64,000 bases of DNA from Geminicoccaceae bacterium (GTDB lineage: Bacteria; Pseudomonadota; Alphaproteobacteria; Geminicoccales; Geminicoccaceae), in assembly GCA_025999455.1 (NCBI GenBank), contig AP024683.1:3474451-3538450 (forward strand). Reading direction: 5' to 3'. The position numbers were made by a program, and so were the translations under genes. Each line of letters begins with the position of its first letter. Positions within the stretch are counted from its first letter, which is position 1. Below are positions 15,018-24,810 of this stretch, piece after piece. The notes beneath the pieces were generated by a model. That model was given only the letters and a program-made list of their open reading frames with translations. It searched no databases and was not told the DNA's origin.

Positions 15018-15761
15018 CTAAGACTTGCCGCAAAGGGCCCGTTCCGTGAGCCGAGCGGCGAACCGGGGATAAGCGTCGGCCAAGGCGCGGGCGACCGGGC
15101 CGCGGATCGTCTCGAGCGTCGCGGCGTCCGGAACCGAACTCGTCGCAACCGGCGTCGCGACGGTGAAGGCGAAGCCGGTCGCGGCCCGCACGCTCGCGAC
15201 CGTCTCGCCCGGGTGGAGGCGCTCGAGGACGAAGCCTTCGCCCGTGAAGCGGAACAGACAGCGGCCGGTGAGCAGGAAGGCGGGTCCGCCCGGGCGGTGG
15301 ACCCCGGGCGGGCCGGACCCGGGCGCGCTCACGAAATCGACCCGCTCGACCAAGGTCGCGGGCGTGTGCTCCTCGCGGAAGAGGATGAGCCGCGGCACGA
15401 GGAAGGCGAGGTAGGGTGCGCCGAAGCAGCCCTGGAAGCGCCGCTCGAAGCGCGGATAGGAGCCGCCCACGCCCAAAAGGTTGACGTTGCCGCGCCCGTC
15501 GATCTGCGCGCCGGACAGGAAGAACGCGTCGATCCGCCCCTGGGCGGCGCAGTCGAAGAGCTCCTTGCCGCCGTCGGTGAAGCCGTTGTGGGCGGGGCTG
15601 CCCAAGAGGCTCACCCGGAGCCCGGGGTCGCGGGTCCGGGCGAGCAGCGCCCCGGCGGCCGGGATCGGCGAGGCCGCGCCGACGGCGACGTGCCGGCAGC
15701 CGGCCAAGAGTTCGGCGATCGTGGCGATCAGGAGCTCGCGACGGCTCGCCGGTGCGCTCAT
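15018..15761 (-). CDS. CoA-transferase family protein, beta subunit
   Basis: 247 residues of the CoA-transferase family I beta-type fold (GctB/IpdB-like), with the AQGRIDAFFLSGAQIDGRGN stretch and the GGSYPRFERRFQGCFGAPYL region. These enzymes work as alpha-beta pairs that move CoA between acids or, in IpdAB, open a CoA-bound ring. I do not see the usual E-x-G active-site motif at its normal place (the region reads LLGSPAHNG), as in IpdB-like members, so classical CoA transfer is uncertain. It starts inside the end of the alpha-subunit gene (ATGA overlap). Confidence 0.8.
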   Translation of the reverse strand: MSAPASRRELLIATIAELLAGCRHVAVGAASPIPAAGALLARTRDPGLRVSLLGSPAHNGFTDGGKELFDCAAQGRIDAFFLSGAQIDGRGNVNLLGVGGSYPRFERRFQGCFGAPYLAFLVPRLILFREEHTPATLVERVDFVSAPGSGPPGVHRPGGPAFLLTGRCLFRFTGEGFVLERLHPGETVASVRAATGFAFTVATPVATSSVPDAATLETIRGPVARALADAYPRFAARLTERALCGKS

Positions 15762-16567
15762 CGCGAAAGCCAAGCCTCGAGCCAGGTGGCGAAGCCGGCC
15801 TCGCTCGCCGCCGCCGCCGCGGCGTAGGCTTCGAGGGCCGCGAGATCGGCCCCTTCGCCCCAGAGCGCGGTCGGGTGGGCGCCACCCGGTGCGAGCGCGA
15901 GGGCGTCGACGTAGAGCGCCGGGATCGTCCCGGGCGCAGCGAGCGGGTCGGCCAAGAGCGAGCCCTCGTGCACCCGTTCGACCGAGACGAGTGTGGACTT
16001 CGCCGCGTGCGCCATCAGCATGAGCTCCCGGCGCACCCCGATCCACACGTTCCCCTCGCGATCGGCGAGCGGCGCGTGGAACAGGGCCACGTCCGGGCGG
16101 ATGGCCGGGACGAGCAGGATCGGATCGTGCGGCGGGAAGGGGTTGTCGACGACCTTCCAATCCGGCCGCGCCGCCACGAGATCGCTGCCGAGCACCCCGC
16201 GCAGCGGCAGGAACGGCACGCCCTTCTCGGCGGCCTGGAGCGCCGAGTGGATCGCCGGGCAGGTGCTGTCGACGACACCGAGCCGGCCCGCCCGTCGCGC
16301 CCGCTCGAAGCAGGGAGCGGTGCCGAGCTCGCCGAGCCCGATCGCCGCGGTCTCGATCGCCGCGACGCAGCCGGCGCCGATCAGGACGTCGGCCGGGAGC
16401 CCGAGCTGCGGGACGCCGAGGAGACGGAGATCACGCGCGCCGCGGCGGATCAGCTCGCGGACGACGGCCATCGGCGCCCCGGCATAATCGGGCGCGAGGG
16501 CGACGAGCGCACCGTCGGGCAGGCGGGCGGCGAGCGCGGCGACGTCCGGGAGCCAGCTCGGCTGCAC
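15758..16567 (-). CDS. CoA-transferase family protein, alpha subunit
   Basis: 269 residues of the GctA/IpdA type. It has the early ALVALAPDYAGAPMAVVREL segment with a Gly/Ala-rich binding loop, RDLRLLGVPQLGLPADVLIG, then GVPFLPLRGVLGSDL and the late ADREGNVWIG signature. It pairs with the beta subunit encoded immediately downstream. The start is GTG at 16567. The substrate is unknown; the next gene upstream on this strand is an altronate dehydratase, 36 bp away, so a sugar-acid or ring-degradation operon is possible. Confidence 0.82.
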   Translation of the reverse strand: MQPSWLPDVAALAARLPDGALVALAPDYAGAPMAVVRELIRRGARDLRLLGVPQLGLPADVLIGAGCVAAIETAAIGLGELGTAPCFERARRAGRLGVVDSTCPAIHSALQAAEKGVPFLPLRGVLGSDLVAARPDWKVVDNPFPPHDPILLVPAIRPDVALFHAPLADREGNVWIGVRRELMLMAHAAKSTLVSVERVHEGSLLADPLAAPGTIPALYVDALALAPGGAHPTALWGEGADLAALEAYAAAAAASEAGFATWLEAWLSR

Positions 16568-16603
16568 GGCCCGCCCCTCGCGCTTGCGAACCCTCCGCCC
16601 GGT

Positions 16604-18130
16604 CTACATGACGGCGCCGATCTGCCAGGGCACGAATTCGTGGTCGCCCACGCCCAGGAGCTCCGACTTCGACCGCTCGCCCGAGGCGACCCGCAGGAGG
16701 AGATCGAAGATCCGCCGCCCGGCCTCCTCGATCGTCTCCTCGCCGTCGACGATGGTCCCGCAATTGAGGTCCATGTCGTCGATCATCCGCCGGTACATGG
16801 GCGTGTTCGTGGCGATCTTGATCGACGGCACGGGCTTGAAGCCGAAGCAGGAGCCGCGCCCGGTCGTGAAGGCGATGATGTTCGCCCCCGACGCCACCTG
16901 GCCCGTGACCGAACAGGGATCGTAGCCGGGGCTGTCCATGAAGACGAAGCCCTTGGTCGTGATCGGCTCGGCGTAGTGGAAGACCCCGGTGAGGTTCGTG
17001 GTACCGCCCTTGGCGGCCGCGCCCAAGGACTTTTCGAGGATCGTCGTGAGCCCGCCCGCCTTGTTGCCCGGCGAGGGATTGTTGTTCATCTCGCCGCCGT
17101 TCGTCGCGGTGTAGCGCTCCCACCAGCGGATCCGCTCGATCAACCGCTCGCCGACCTTGCGGTCGACGGCGCGGCGGGTGAGGAGATGTTCCGCACCGTA
17201 GATCTCCGGGGTCTCGGAGAGGATCGCCGTGCCGCCGTGGCGGACCAAGATGTCGGCGGCGTGGCCGAGCGCCGGGTTGGCGCCGATCCCGGAATAGCCG
17301 TCCGAGCCGCCGCACTGGAGCGCGAGGGTGAGCTCGCTCGCCGAGACGCGCTGCCGCTTCGCTTCGGCGGCGTGCGGCAGCATCTCGGCGAGCGCCCCGA
17401 TCGCCCGGTCGATCGTCTTGGCCGTGCCGCCCGTCTCCTGCATCGTCATCGTACGGAACCAGGGGCCCGGCTGGAGCCCGTAGGCCTCCATCAAGAAGTC
17501 GATCTGGTTGACCTCGCACCCCAGACCGATCAACAGCACGCCCGCGAAATTGGGATGGCCCGCGAAGCCCCAGAGCGTGCGCTGCAAGGTGGCGAACCCT
17601 TCGCCGCGGTCGGCCATGCCGCAGCCGGTGGCGTGGGTGATCGCCACGACCCCGTCGACGTTCGGGTATCGCTCGAGGAGCCGGCGAGGGAAGCGTTCGG
17701 CCACGAGCTTGCAGACCGTGGCCGAGCAATTCACGGTCGAGAGCACACCCAGATAATTGCGCGTGCCGACCTTACCGTTCTCGCGTACGAAGCCCATGAA
17801 GCTCGCCCGCTCGGCTTCCGGCACGAACGCGGTCGGCTTGACCTCGCTGCCGATCGCGTAGTCGCGCGCGAAATCGTGCAGGCCGCAATTGTGGACGTGG
17901 ACGTGCGCACCCGGGGCGATCGGCGTGGTCGCGAAGCCGATGATCTGGCCGTATTTGCGGATCGGCTCGCCCTCGGCGATCGGTCGGGTCGCGACCTTGT
18001 GGCCGGCCGGCACGTGCACCTGGACCCGCACCCCCTCGCCCGGGAGCTCGGTGCCGGGCAAGAGATCGAGCCGGGCGACGACGACGTTGTCGTTCGGATC
18101 GAGGCGGATGGTGAGGGGGGCGGCCGACAT
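16604..18130 (-). CDS. uxaA: Altronate dehydratase, UxaA family
   Basis: 508 residues, full length for a UxaA protein with the N-terminal SAF domain fused (residues ~1-95, RLDPNDNVVVARLDLL) to the catalytic part. Family motifs visible are GFVRENGKVGTRNYLGVL, AITHATGCGM, GLGCEVNQ, ALQCGGSDGYSGIGANPALG and GGEMNNNPSPGNKAGGL, with conserved Cys and His likely holding Fe. It dehydrates D-altronate to 2-keto-3-deoxygluconate in hexuronate breakdown; related members act on galactarate. It is the first gene of a run with the CoA-transferase pair. Confidence 0.9.
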   Translation of the reverse strand: MSAAPLTIRLDPNDNVVVARLDLLPGTELPGEGVRVQVHVPAGHKVATRPIAEGEPIRKYGQIIGFATTPIAPGAHVHVHNCGLHDFARDYAIGSEVKPTAFVPEAERASFMGFVRENGKVGTRNYLGVLSTVNCSATVCKLVAERFPRRLLERYPNVDGVVAITHATGCGMADRGEGFATLQRTLWGFAGHPNFAGVLLIGLGCEVNQIDFLMEAYGLQPGPWFRTMTMQETGGTAKTIDRAIGALAEMLPHAAEAKRQRVSASELTLALQCGGSDGYSGIGANPALGHAADILVRHGGTAILSETPEIYGAEHLLTRRAVDRKVGERLIERIRWWERYTATNGGEMNNNPSPGNKAGGLTTILEKSLGAAAKGGTTNLTGVFHYAEPITTKGFVFMDSPGYDPCSVTGQVASGANIIAFTTGRGSCFGFKPVPSIKIATNTPMYRRMIDDMDLNCGTIVDGEETIEEAGRRIFDLLLRVASGERSKSELLGVGDHEFVPWQIGAVM

Positions 18131-18206
18131 CGCTCGAGATCTCCCGCGGAACGCGGGCCCGATCCTAGCCGGCCGAGCGGCCGCCGTCAGGTGCGCGGGG
18201 CGCGGG

Positions 18207-20090
18207 TCAGGCCGCGCGGCGACGCGCGAGCCGCCGCCGGCCGTCGGCGGGCTCGAAGAGCGCCGAGAGCTGGCCGAGCATGGCGCCGCCGAGCTGCTCC
18301 GGGTCGGAAATCGTGAGGGCGCGTCGATAATAGCGGGTGACGTCGTGGCCGATGCCGATCGCCAAGAGATCGACCTCGCCGCGGGCCTCGACCCAGGCGA
18401 TCACCTCGCGCAGATGCCGCTCCAGATAGTTGCCGGGATTGGCCGACAGCGTACTGTCGTCGACCGGCGCGCCGTCCGAGATGACCATCAAGATCCGCCG
18501 CTGCTCGGGTCGCTGGACGAGCCGCCCGTGCGCCCAGAGGATCGCCTCGCCGTCGATGTTCTCCTTGAGCAGACCCTCGCGCAGCATCAAGCCGAGATTG
18601 ATCCGCGCGCGTCGCCAGGGCGCGTCGGCGGACTTGTAGATGATGTGGCGCAGATCGTTGAGCCGGCCGGGATTTTGCGGCTTGCCGGCCCGGAGCCACG
18701 CCTCGCGCGATTGGCCCCCTTTCCAGGCCCGCGTCGTGAAGCCCAAGATCTCGACCTTCACACCGCAGCGCTCGAGGGTGCGGGCCAGGATGTCGGCGCT
18801 CATCGCCGCGACGGCGATCGGCCGGCCGCGCATCGAGCCCGAATTGTCGATCAAGAGACAGACGACCGTGTCGCGGAAGTCGGTCTCCTTCTCTTGTTTG
18901 AAGGAGAGCGGGGTCGCGGGATTGACGACGACCCGGGAGAGCCGCGCCGCGTCGAGGATGCCCTCGTCGAGGTCGAACTCCCAGGAGCGCTGCTGCTGGG
19001 CCATGAGCTTGCGCTGCAGCCGGTTGGCCATCCGCGCGATCATGCCTTCGAAGCGCGCGAGCGACTGGTCGAGCTGAGCGCGCAGGCGGGCGAGCTCGGC
19101 CTGGCCGCAGAGCTCCTCGACCGTCACGACCTCGTCGAAGGCGGTCGTGAAGACGCGGTAGGCCGGGGTGGGCAGACCCTGTGGCCAGTTCGGCCGCCAG
19201 GGCCGCGCGGCGTCGCTCTCGCGCTCGTCGCCGCCCGGCTCGCGCGCCGTCTCGCCGGCCGCTTCGGCGGCCTCGCTCGCCTCTTGTCCGGGCTCGCCCT
19301 GGCTCTCCGCCACGGTCTGCTCGCCGCCGGTCTCGTCGCCGGTCTCGGCGGCACTCTGGCCCGGCCCGCCCTCGGGTTTCCCTTCGGCCTGCTGCGGCTC
19401 GGCCTCGGGCTCCTCGGCGCCCTCGCCCTCCTCTCCTTCCTCGAGGCTCTCCTCGCTGAGGCCGAGATGGACGAGCATCTCGCGCACGCGCCGGGCGAAG
19501 GTTTCCTGATCGGCGAGGCACGACTCGAGCGCCGGCAGCTCGGCTGCGACCTTGCCGTCGAGCCAATCGCGCCAGCGCGCGAGGAGCTCGCGCTGCCCCT
19601 CCGCCGGCTCGATCCCGAGCAGCCGCTCGCGGACGTAGAGATCGACGATGTCGGCCATCGTCGTGTCGACGCCGCGGCCGTCGCGTTGCGCGCCGAAGCG
19701 GGCCCGGTGGGCGATCGCGAGGTTGCGCCGCACGCCCAGAAGATGCTCGGAGCCCACCGCCTCGATCCGGACCTGCTCGAGCCGATCGAACAGGAGGGCG
19801 GCGAGCTCGCTCGAGGGCGCGAAGCGGCGGTGAACGGCCGGGTCGTGCAGCCGCTCGCGCAGCGCCGCCTTGTCGGCCTCGCCGCGGATCCGGGCCAGTT
19901 CGACCGGGTCGAGGTCGGGGCGCAGCGGCGGCAAGCGGATGGTCCGGGCGGCCGAGCGCGCGGCCGGAGCGGCCGGCTGGGCGCGGAACGCGACCTCGAG
20001 GTCGGCTTTACCGGCGAGCGCGCGAACGGTGGCGGCGAGCGCCTGCTCGCGCCGTTCGAGCTCGGTCGTGGGATGCTCCGGAGCGCTCAC
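18207..20090 (-). CDS. cobT: Cobaltochelatase subunit CobT
   Basis: 627 residues. The N-terminal CobT domain (~1-200) is followed by an acidic Glu/Gln/Gly-rich linker (~215-290) and a C-terminal von Willebrand A domain with a MIDAS motif (DNSGSM, near residue 420) and [16 protein letters not shown] near the end. CobT works with CobS as the AAA+ chaperone of CobN, inserting Co2+ into hydrogenobyrinic acid diamide in aerobic cobalamin synthesis. The long acidic linker is normal for CobT. It overlaps cobS by 4 bp. cobN is not in the window. Confidence 0.95.
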   Translation of the reverse strand: MSAPEHPTTELERREQALAATVRALAGKADLEVAFRAQPAAPAARSAARTIRLPPLRPDLDPVELARIRGEADKAALRERLHDPAVHRRFAPSSELAALLFDRLEQVRIEAVGSEHLLGVRRNLAIAHRARFGAQRDGRGVDTTMADIVDLYVRERLLGIEPAEGQRELLARWRDWLDGKVAAELPALESCLADQETFARRVREMLVHLGLSEESLEEGEEGEGAEEPEAEPQQAEGKPEGGPGQSAAETGDETGGEQTVAESQGEPGQEASEAAEAAGETAREPGGDERESDAARPWRPNWPQGLPTPAYRVFTTAFDEVVTVEELCGQAELARLRAQLDQSLARFEGMIARMANRLQRKLMAQQQRSWEFDLDEGILDAARLSRVVVNPATPLSFKQEKETDFRDTVVCLLIDNSGSMRGRPIAVAAMSADILARTLERCGVKVEILGFTTRAWKGGQSREAWLRAGKPQNPGRLNDLRHIIYKSADAPWRRARINLGLMLREGLLKENIDGEAILWAHGRLVQRPEQRRILMVISDGAPVDDSTLSANPGNYLERHLREVIAWVEARGEVDLLAIGIGHDVTRYYRRALTISDPEQLGGAMLGQLSALFEPADGRRRLARRRAA

Positions 20091-21109
20091 GCCGCGACCA
20101 GGTCGCCCACCGGCGCGTCACTCAGCTCGCTGCCGAAGCAGCGCTGATAATATTCGGCGATGATGTGCCGTTCGGCCTCGTCGCACTTGTTGAGGAAGGT
20201 GACGCGGAAAGCGAACGGCACCGAGCCGAAGATCCGCGCGTTCTCCGCCCAGGTGATCACGGTGCGCGGCGACATCACGGTCGAGATGTCACCCGCCATG
20301 AAACCGTGGCGGGTGAGGCCGGCCAGGCTGATCATCGCGTGCAGGGTGCGGCGCCCCTCGGGCGTGTCGTATTCCGGACACTTGGCCAGCACGATGCGCA
20401 TCTCGTCGTCGTGCGGCAGATAGTTGAGCTGGGTGACGATGCTCCAGCGGTCCATCTGCCCTTGATTGATCTGCTGCGTGCCGTGATAGAGGCCCGAGGT
20501 GTCGCCCAGACCCACCGTGTTCGTCGTCGCGAACAGGCGGAAGGAGGGATGCGGGCGGATCACCCGGTTCTGATCGAGCAGCGTCAGTCGCCCCTGCGCC
20601 TCGAGGACGCGCTGGATCACGAACATGACGTCCGGCCGGCCGGCGTCGTACTCGTCGAAGACCAGAGCGACGGGTCGCTGGAGCGCCCAGGGCAGGATGC
20701 CTTCGCGGTACTCCGTGACCTGCTTGCCCTCGCGCAGGACGATCGCGTCCTTGCCGACCAGGTCGATCCGGCTGATGTGGCTGTCGAGATTGACCCGCAC
20801 GCAGGGCCAGTTGAGCCGCGCCGCCACCTGCTCGATGTGGGTGGATTTCCCGGTGCCGTGGAAACCCTGGATCATCACCCGCCGGTTGTGGGTGAAACCG
20901 GCCAGGATGGCGAGCGTGGTCGCCCGGTCGAACTGATAGGTCGGGTCGATGTCCGGCACGTATTCGGTTCGAATGGAAAAGGCCCCGACCTCGAGGTCGG
21001 AGGCGATCCCGAACGTCGCCGCCACCGAAACCTTGACGTCCGGCCGTTCGGGCAGGATCCGCGCCAGATCCTCACCCGTTCCGACCGTCACCGTGTCCTG
21101 CACCGTCAC
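20087..21109 (-). CDS. cobS: Cobaltochelatase subunit CobS
   Basis: 340 residues of the MoxR-like AAA+ type. Walker A is GFHGTGKST, Walker [10 protein letters not shown] and sensor 1 FRLFATTNT; the N-terminal segment [11 protein letters not shown] is typical of CobS. It forms a hexameric ring with CobT that powers cobalt insertion by CobN. The start is GTG with aggggt upstream. A J-domain gene lies 128 bp upstream on the same strand, a conserved arrangement in alphaproteobacteria. Confidence 0.95.
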   Translation of the reverse strand: MTVQDTVTVGTGEDLARILPERPDVKVSVAATFGIASDLEVGAFSIRTEYVPDIDPTYQFDRATTLAILAGFTHNRRVMIQGFHGTGKSTHIEQVAARLNWPCVRVNLDSHISRIDLVGKDAIVLREGKQVTEYREGILPWALQRPVALVFDEYDAGRPDVMFVIQRVLEAQGRLTLLDQNRVIRPHPSFRLFATTNTVGLGDTSGLYHGTQQINQGQMDRWSIVTQLNYLPHDDEMRIVLAKCPEYDTPEGRRTLHAMISLAGLTRHGFMAGDISTVMSPRTVITWAENARIFGSVPFAFRVTFLNKCDEAERHIIAEYYQRCFGSELSDAPVGDLVAA

Positions 21110-21237
21110 CGTTTACCCCTCGTCCCGGACCGAGACGCGCTTATGCCGCGCCGCCCGCGGCGCCGGCAAGAGCGTTGCCGCCGGCCCGACATGCCACGCC
21201 GCAGCCCTGCGAGAGGTGGTCCTCGGCACCTCCGTCC

Positions 21238-21813
21238 TCAAGCGTGCAGCCGATGGTCCAAGAGATAGCGATAGGCCTCGATGATCTCGCGCAGCCGCGC
21301 CTCCGCCGCCCGATCGCCACCGTTGAGGTCCGGGTGGTGCCGTTTGGCGAGGGCCTTGAAGCGCCGTTTGAGCTCGTCGAGCGTGAAGCCGGGCTCGAGG
21401 CCGAGCCGGCGCATCATGACGAGCGCCCGCGGCTCCTCCCGGGTGGCCCGACGCGGGCCGTGCCCGTTCAGGATCCCGTGCGGGTCGACGAAGCTCGTCG
21501 CGAAGTACCGGTCGGCGGGCCGCACCCCGAACCGCCAGCTCGGCCGGTGCCAGGTGACGTCGGCCCGCCGGTGCCGCTCGATCTCTTCGGGGCTCATGCC
21601 GGCGAAATAGTCCCAGCGCCGATTGTGCTCGCGGACGTGTTCGAGGCACAGCCAGCGATAATTGCGCAGCTCCTCGCGCGAGCGGGGCGCCCGGTACCGG
21701 CCTTCGGCGTCGCAGCCCGGCCACTCGCAGCGACGCGGCGGCGGCCGCTGCCGCTCGGCCCAGGGCCGGGCGAGATGGGCGTCGATGGCGGCGCTACGGG
21801 ACGGATCGCTCAT
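21238..21813 (-). CDS. J-domain protein
   Basis: 191 residues with the J-domain at the C-terminus (residues ~130-187): GFTLDELKRRFKALAKRHHP carries the HPD motif and is followed by DLNGGD. The N-terminal half has two Cys in a CEWPGCD segment and a Trp-rich YRWLCLEHVREHN region that may bind metal or a partner. The family is regularly encoded upstream of cobS in alphaproteobacteria. A Hsp70 cochaperone role follows from the HPD motif; the client is unknown. Confidence 0.88.
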   Translation of the reverse strand: MSDPSRSAAIDAHLARPWAERQRPPPRRCEWPGCDAEGRYRAPRSREELRNYRWLCLEHVREHNRRWDYFAGMSPEEIERHRRADVTWHRPSWRFGVRPADRYFATSFVDPHGILNGHGPRRATREEPRALVMMRRLGLEPGFTLDELKRRFKALAKRHHPDLNGGDRAAEARLREIIEAYRYLLDHRLHA

Positions 21814-23239
21814 GGCGGGATCATGACGCGCGGCCGATCACGCGGCAAGCCGACGCCCGAGGCGGCACGTCCTCCGCCGGCGCCGGTGGCCCGCCGGTCG
21901 CACGGATCCGGCCGCGGGATCGCACCCGCCCGGCCCCGTCGCTCCATCGAACGCCCGAGCGCGCGACGACGTTCGGTGAGGTCGCAGACGATGCCGTCGT
22001 ACCCCATCCGACGCCCGAGCGCGCGACGGCCCGTCGTTCGAGCGCGGGTCGGAGGGCCGAGGTGCGAGCGCGCGGGCGGACCGTGATCCACCGAGGGGGC
22101 CCCTTCGAACGCGGTTCGAGGCGCCGAGCGCACGAGGTCTCGACCCGGTCGCGATCGATGTCTTCTCGCCGCCCCCGAGCGCGGTCCGACACGCCGAGCG
22201 CACGAGGGCGACCGACCGGGCATCGAAACGGACCTCCGACGCCCGCGCTCGCCCTTTCGGCGCGACTTCGAGCGGATCCCTCCCGACGAGCGCTCGTCGC
22301 GCTCGGCGGGGGCATGGTCGCGCGCCGGTCCTTCGCTGCGGCGAGCCGGCTGGCCGTTCCGCCCCGATCGGTCCACCGTCCAGGAGCCGCCGCCGCACCA
22401 CTTACGGATGGCCGGTCTCGCCGAGCTTGGGGAGACCGGGCGGGTTCGGCTCGTTCCCGGTTCGCGACGCCGCGTGGGCACAGAGTCGCACGCCGACGGA
22501 TCTCTACGACGCCCAGGCTCGCTTTCCCTCCGCGACCGCTCCAGGTGCGCCACCGATCGGGCGCCGCATCGGCACGGCGAACGACCGTCCGGTCGCCCCC
22601 GCCACCCGAGCGACGAGTCGACCGCGGCCGGCGCGAGGGCAGGGTTCTGGTCCGACACTCGGTCGCACGCCGACACGGTGCATGGCGAATGGTACCCTCC
22701 TCTGCTCGGTGACCGCTCCACCTACCCGGAGCTGCCGAGCCCTGAACGACCGGCCGGTCGCCCGCGCTGCCGGGACCAGGAGGCGCTCGCGACGGCCGCG
22801 ACGACGTGTTGCCGCCCGAGCAAATGATCGGACACCGTGCAGCCGGTTCGAGACCAGCCCGGACCTTTCCTCCACGATCGGCGGGTCGGTCGACTGCTGC
22901 GCCGGGACGTCGACCGAACCACCCCTCGCAGCCGGAGCCGCGGAGGTGGAAGGTCCGATCCGAACGGGGTCGCGGCACTCCGAGCGCACTCGGTCCGACG
23001 CCGACCCGGCTCCGCGACGACGGGGCCGGCCTTGCGGCAGCGACCGGCCGACCGGCCGGAAACCGCCGCGCCGTTCGGAACGATCGGCCGGTTGCGCTCG
23101 GCGGCGAGAGAACCGGTAGATGCCGGCCGACGAGGGCACGTGGGCTCCGGGCGGGCGCGCGGCGGCGGCCGCTCCTGCCTCTGCCCCGGGCGGCCTCGGC
23201 GTTCCGGTCGATCCCGCGCGACCCGTCGCGAGCCGCGGC
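21814..23239. other. About 1.4 kb of apparently non-coding, internally repetitive DNA
   Basis: No frame here has a convincing ribosome site, domain or normal residue make-up; the long open frames are Arg/Ser/Pro-rich and present on both strands. Imperfect direct repeats are visible. A 25-bp unit at 21944-21968 recurs at 22004-22028 (23/25 identical, 60 bp apart). A 31-bp unit at 22107-22137 recurs at 22177-22207 (27/31, 70 bp apart). The core cgccgagcgcac and related words appear again further on. It could be degraded coding DNA, a long RNA leader for the XRE gene or J-domain gene, or a decayed repeat array. Confidence 0.6.
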
Positions 23240-23668
23240 TCACCCCTCGCCCTCGCCTTCCCCCTCGGGCTCGGCCGACGCGAGCGCGCGGGCGAGGTTG
23301 CAGATCGCGTCCTGATATTTCCGGTTCGGCATCGCCACGAAATTGCGCGCGAGCTCGAGCAGCATGCGCTGCTGCGGCGTCGGCTTGAAGCGCGGCTCGC
23401 CGTTCAGCCCCTCGAAGAAGTAGCTCACGTCGACGCCGAGGGCCTGGGCGATCGTGTAGAGCCGGCCGGCGGCGATGCGGTTGATGCCCTTCTCGTATTT
23501 GTGCGCCTGCTGGTAGGTGACGCCGATGAGCTCGGCCATCTGCTGCTGGGTGAGCCCGAGCATGATACGCCGCTCGCGCATCCGCGCGCCGACGTGGCGG
23601 TCGATGTCCTGGGCGCGCGAGCGCCCGGGCCCGCTGCGGGGCACGCTCTTGACGTTCGAGGAAACCAT
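23240..23668 (-). CDS. XRE-family transcriptional regulator (PraR/Phr-like)
   Basis: 142 residues. The helix-turn-helix (~26-85) contains RMRERRIMLGLTQQQMAELI followed by GVTYQQAHKYEKGINRI and LYTIAQALGVDVSYFFEGL, the pattern of alphaproteobacterial PraR/Phr regulators, which in rhizobia affect biofilm and quorum sensing. The tail ends in an acidic EPEGEGEGEG run. The ATG at 23668 is chosen for its ggagaggg site. A perfect palindrome at 23796-23808 upstream suggests autoregulation. Confidence 0.85.
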   Translation of the reverse strand: MVSSNVKSVPRSGPGRSRAQDIDRHVGARMRERRIMLGLTQQQMAELIGVTYQQAHKYEKGINRIAAGRLYTIAQALGVDVSYFFEGLNGEPRFKPTPQQRMLLELARNFVAMPNRKYQDAICNLARALASAEPEGEGEGEG

Positions 23669-23795
23669 GACCCTCTCCCAACCGGCTCGACCTTCGGGCG
23701 GCGACGTGCCGACGGCGGCGCCGGGCACACACCGGATGCGGCCGCGAGCTTCCGGCCGCGCTCTACCTCGAGGTTAGGCGCCGGGTGGTTGAAAC

Positions 23796-23808
23796 TTCGT
23801 TAAACGAA
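23796..23808. promoter_or_regulatory. Palindrome in the XRE/bolA divergent region
   Basis: ttcgtt-a-aacgaa is a perfect inverted repeat with single-base centre, 128 bp upstream of the XRE start and 136 bp upstream of bolA, in a stretch noticeably richer in A/T than its surroundings. It is a candidate operator for the XRE protein. Confidence 0.5.
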
Positions 23809-23943
23809 TCGTTACCTGGTTGACCCCGAGTCGGGGATCGATCCGACCGCCAGCGGTACCCGGATGCGCGATCCGGCGCCCCGGGGAACGCCGCGCGCGA
23901 CGGCCGAGCCCGGCTCACCCCACCGAAGAGGGAGGATCGCGTC

Positions 23944-24213
23944 GTGAGCGTGCGCGAAACCATCGAGCGCCGGTTGCGCGAGGCCCTCGCCCCCGAACGG
24001 CTCGAGATCGTCGACGAGTCGGCCCGCCACGTCGGCCACGCCGGGGCTCGCCCGGAAGGCGAGACGCATTTCCGGGTGACCGTGGTGAGCGCCGCCTTCG
24101 CGGGCCTCGGCCGGCTCGAGCGGCAGCGGCGCGTCCACGCGCTCTTGGCCGATCTGTTGCGCGAGCGCGTCCACGCGCTCTCCCTCCTCTGCCGGGCCCC
24201 GGGCGAGCTCTGA
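23944..24213 (+). CDS. bolA: BolA family protein
   Basis: 89 residues with the BolA fold pattern: SVRETIERRLREALAPERLE, then DESARHVGHAG, THFRVTVVSAAFAGL and the C-terminal HALSLLCRAPGE. The invariant His in the final helix region is present. BolA proteins bind [2Fe-2S] glutaredoxins and influence iron homeostasis and envelope stress. The GTG start follows a gggaggatc ribosome site. It is convergent with the pyrophosphatase gene. Confidence 0.9.
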   Translation: MSVRETIERRLREALAPERLEIVDESARHVGHAGARPEGETHFRVTVVSAAFAGLGRLERQRRVHALLADLLRERVHALSLLCRAPGEL

Positions 24214-24241
24214 GGAGGATCGGATCGCCGGCGGGCCGCGT

Positions 24242-24784
24242 TCAGGCGCCGGGCGGCCGCCAGCCGGACCGGGCGATCGCCTCGGTGATGAGCGCGTGGG
24301 CGCGTTCGGGTTCCGCCCAGCCCAGGACCTTGACCCACTTGTTCGGCTCGAGGTCCTTGTAGTGCTCGAAGAAATGGGCGATCCGGGCCAGGTCGATCTC
24401 CGGGATGTCCCGGTAGGTCTTGGTGTTCTTGTGGATCTGGGTGATCCGGTCGATCGGTACCGCCAAGATCTTCTCGTCCGGCCCGGCTTCGTCCTCCATC
24501 TCGAGCACACCGATCGGCCGGGCGCGCAAGATCGCCCCCGGGATCACCGGCATCCGCCCCACCACCATGACGTCGACCGGGTCACCGTCACCGGCGAGCG
24601 TGTTGGGGATGAACCCGTAGTTGCACGGGTAGAACATCGTCGTGTAGAGATAACGATCGACGAAAATGAAACCGGTCTCCTTGTCGAATTCGTACTTGAT
24701 CGGATCGGAGCGCAGCGGGACCTCGATCAGCACGTTGATCTCGTAGGGCGGGTTGCGGCCGGGCGGAAGCTTGGCGATGTCCAT
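24242..24784 (-). CDS. ppa: Inorganic pyrophosphatase
   Basis: 180 residues, a full-length class I soluble PPase. It has the active-site signature DGDPVDVMV, the N-terminal PPYEINVLIEVP strand, KYEFDKETG, and C-terminal KWVKVLGW with the conserved Lys/Trp. It hydrolyses PPi in the cytosol with Mg2+. The ATG at 24784 fits the family start. hemF lies 26 bp upstream on the same strand. Confidence 0.96.
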   Translation of the reverse strand: MDIAKLPPGRNPPYEINVLIEVPLRSDPIKYEFDKETGFIFVDRYLYTTMFYPCNYGFIPNTLAGDGDPVDVMVVGRMPVIPGAILRARPIGVLEMEDEAGPDEKILAVPIDRITQIHKNTKTYRDIPEIDLARIAHFFEHYKDLEPNKWVKVLGWAEPERAHALITEAIARSGWRPPGA

Positions 24785-24810
24785 GGACGGGCTCCGGACG
24801 GGAGAGGCGG

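Noticed and set aside
15018-16567. 3-oxoacid or glutaconate CoA-transferase by name
   Set aside because: The beta subunit does not show the usual active-site Glu motif and no diagnostic neighbour fixes the substrate, so only the family is given.
15752-18316. An 854-codon plus-strand frame opposite the CoA-transferase and altronate dehydratase genes
   Set aside because: Antisense shadow; all recognised motifs are on the minus strand.
21810-22978. Long open frames of about 300-385 codons on the minus strand
   Set aside because: Residue make-up is Arg/Ser/Pro-rich without hydrophobic cores, several frames are open at once on both strands, and no ribosome site or domain is visible. High GC explains the lack of stops.
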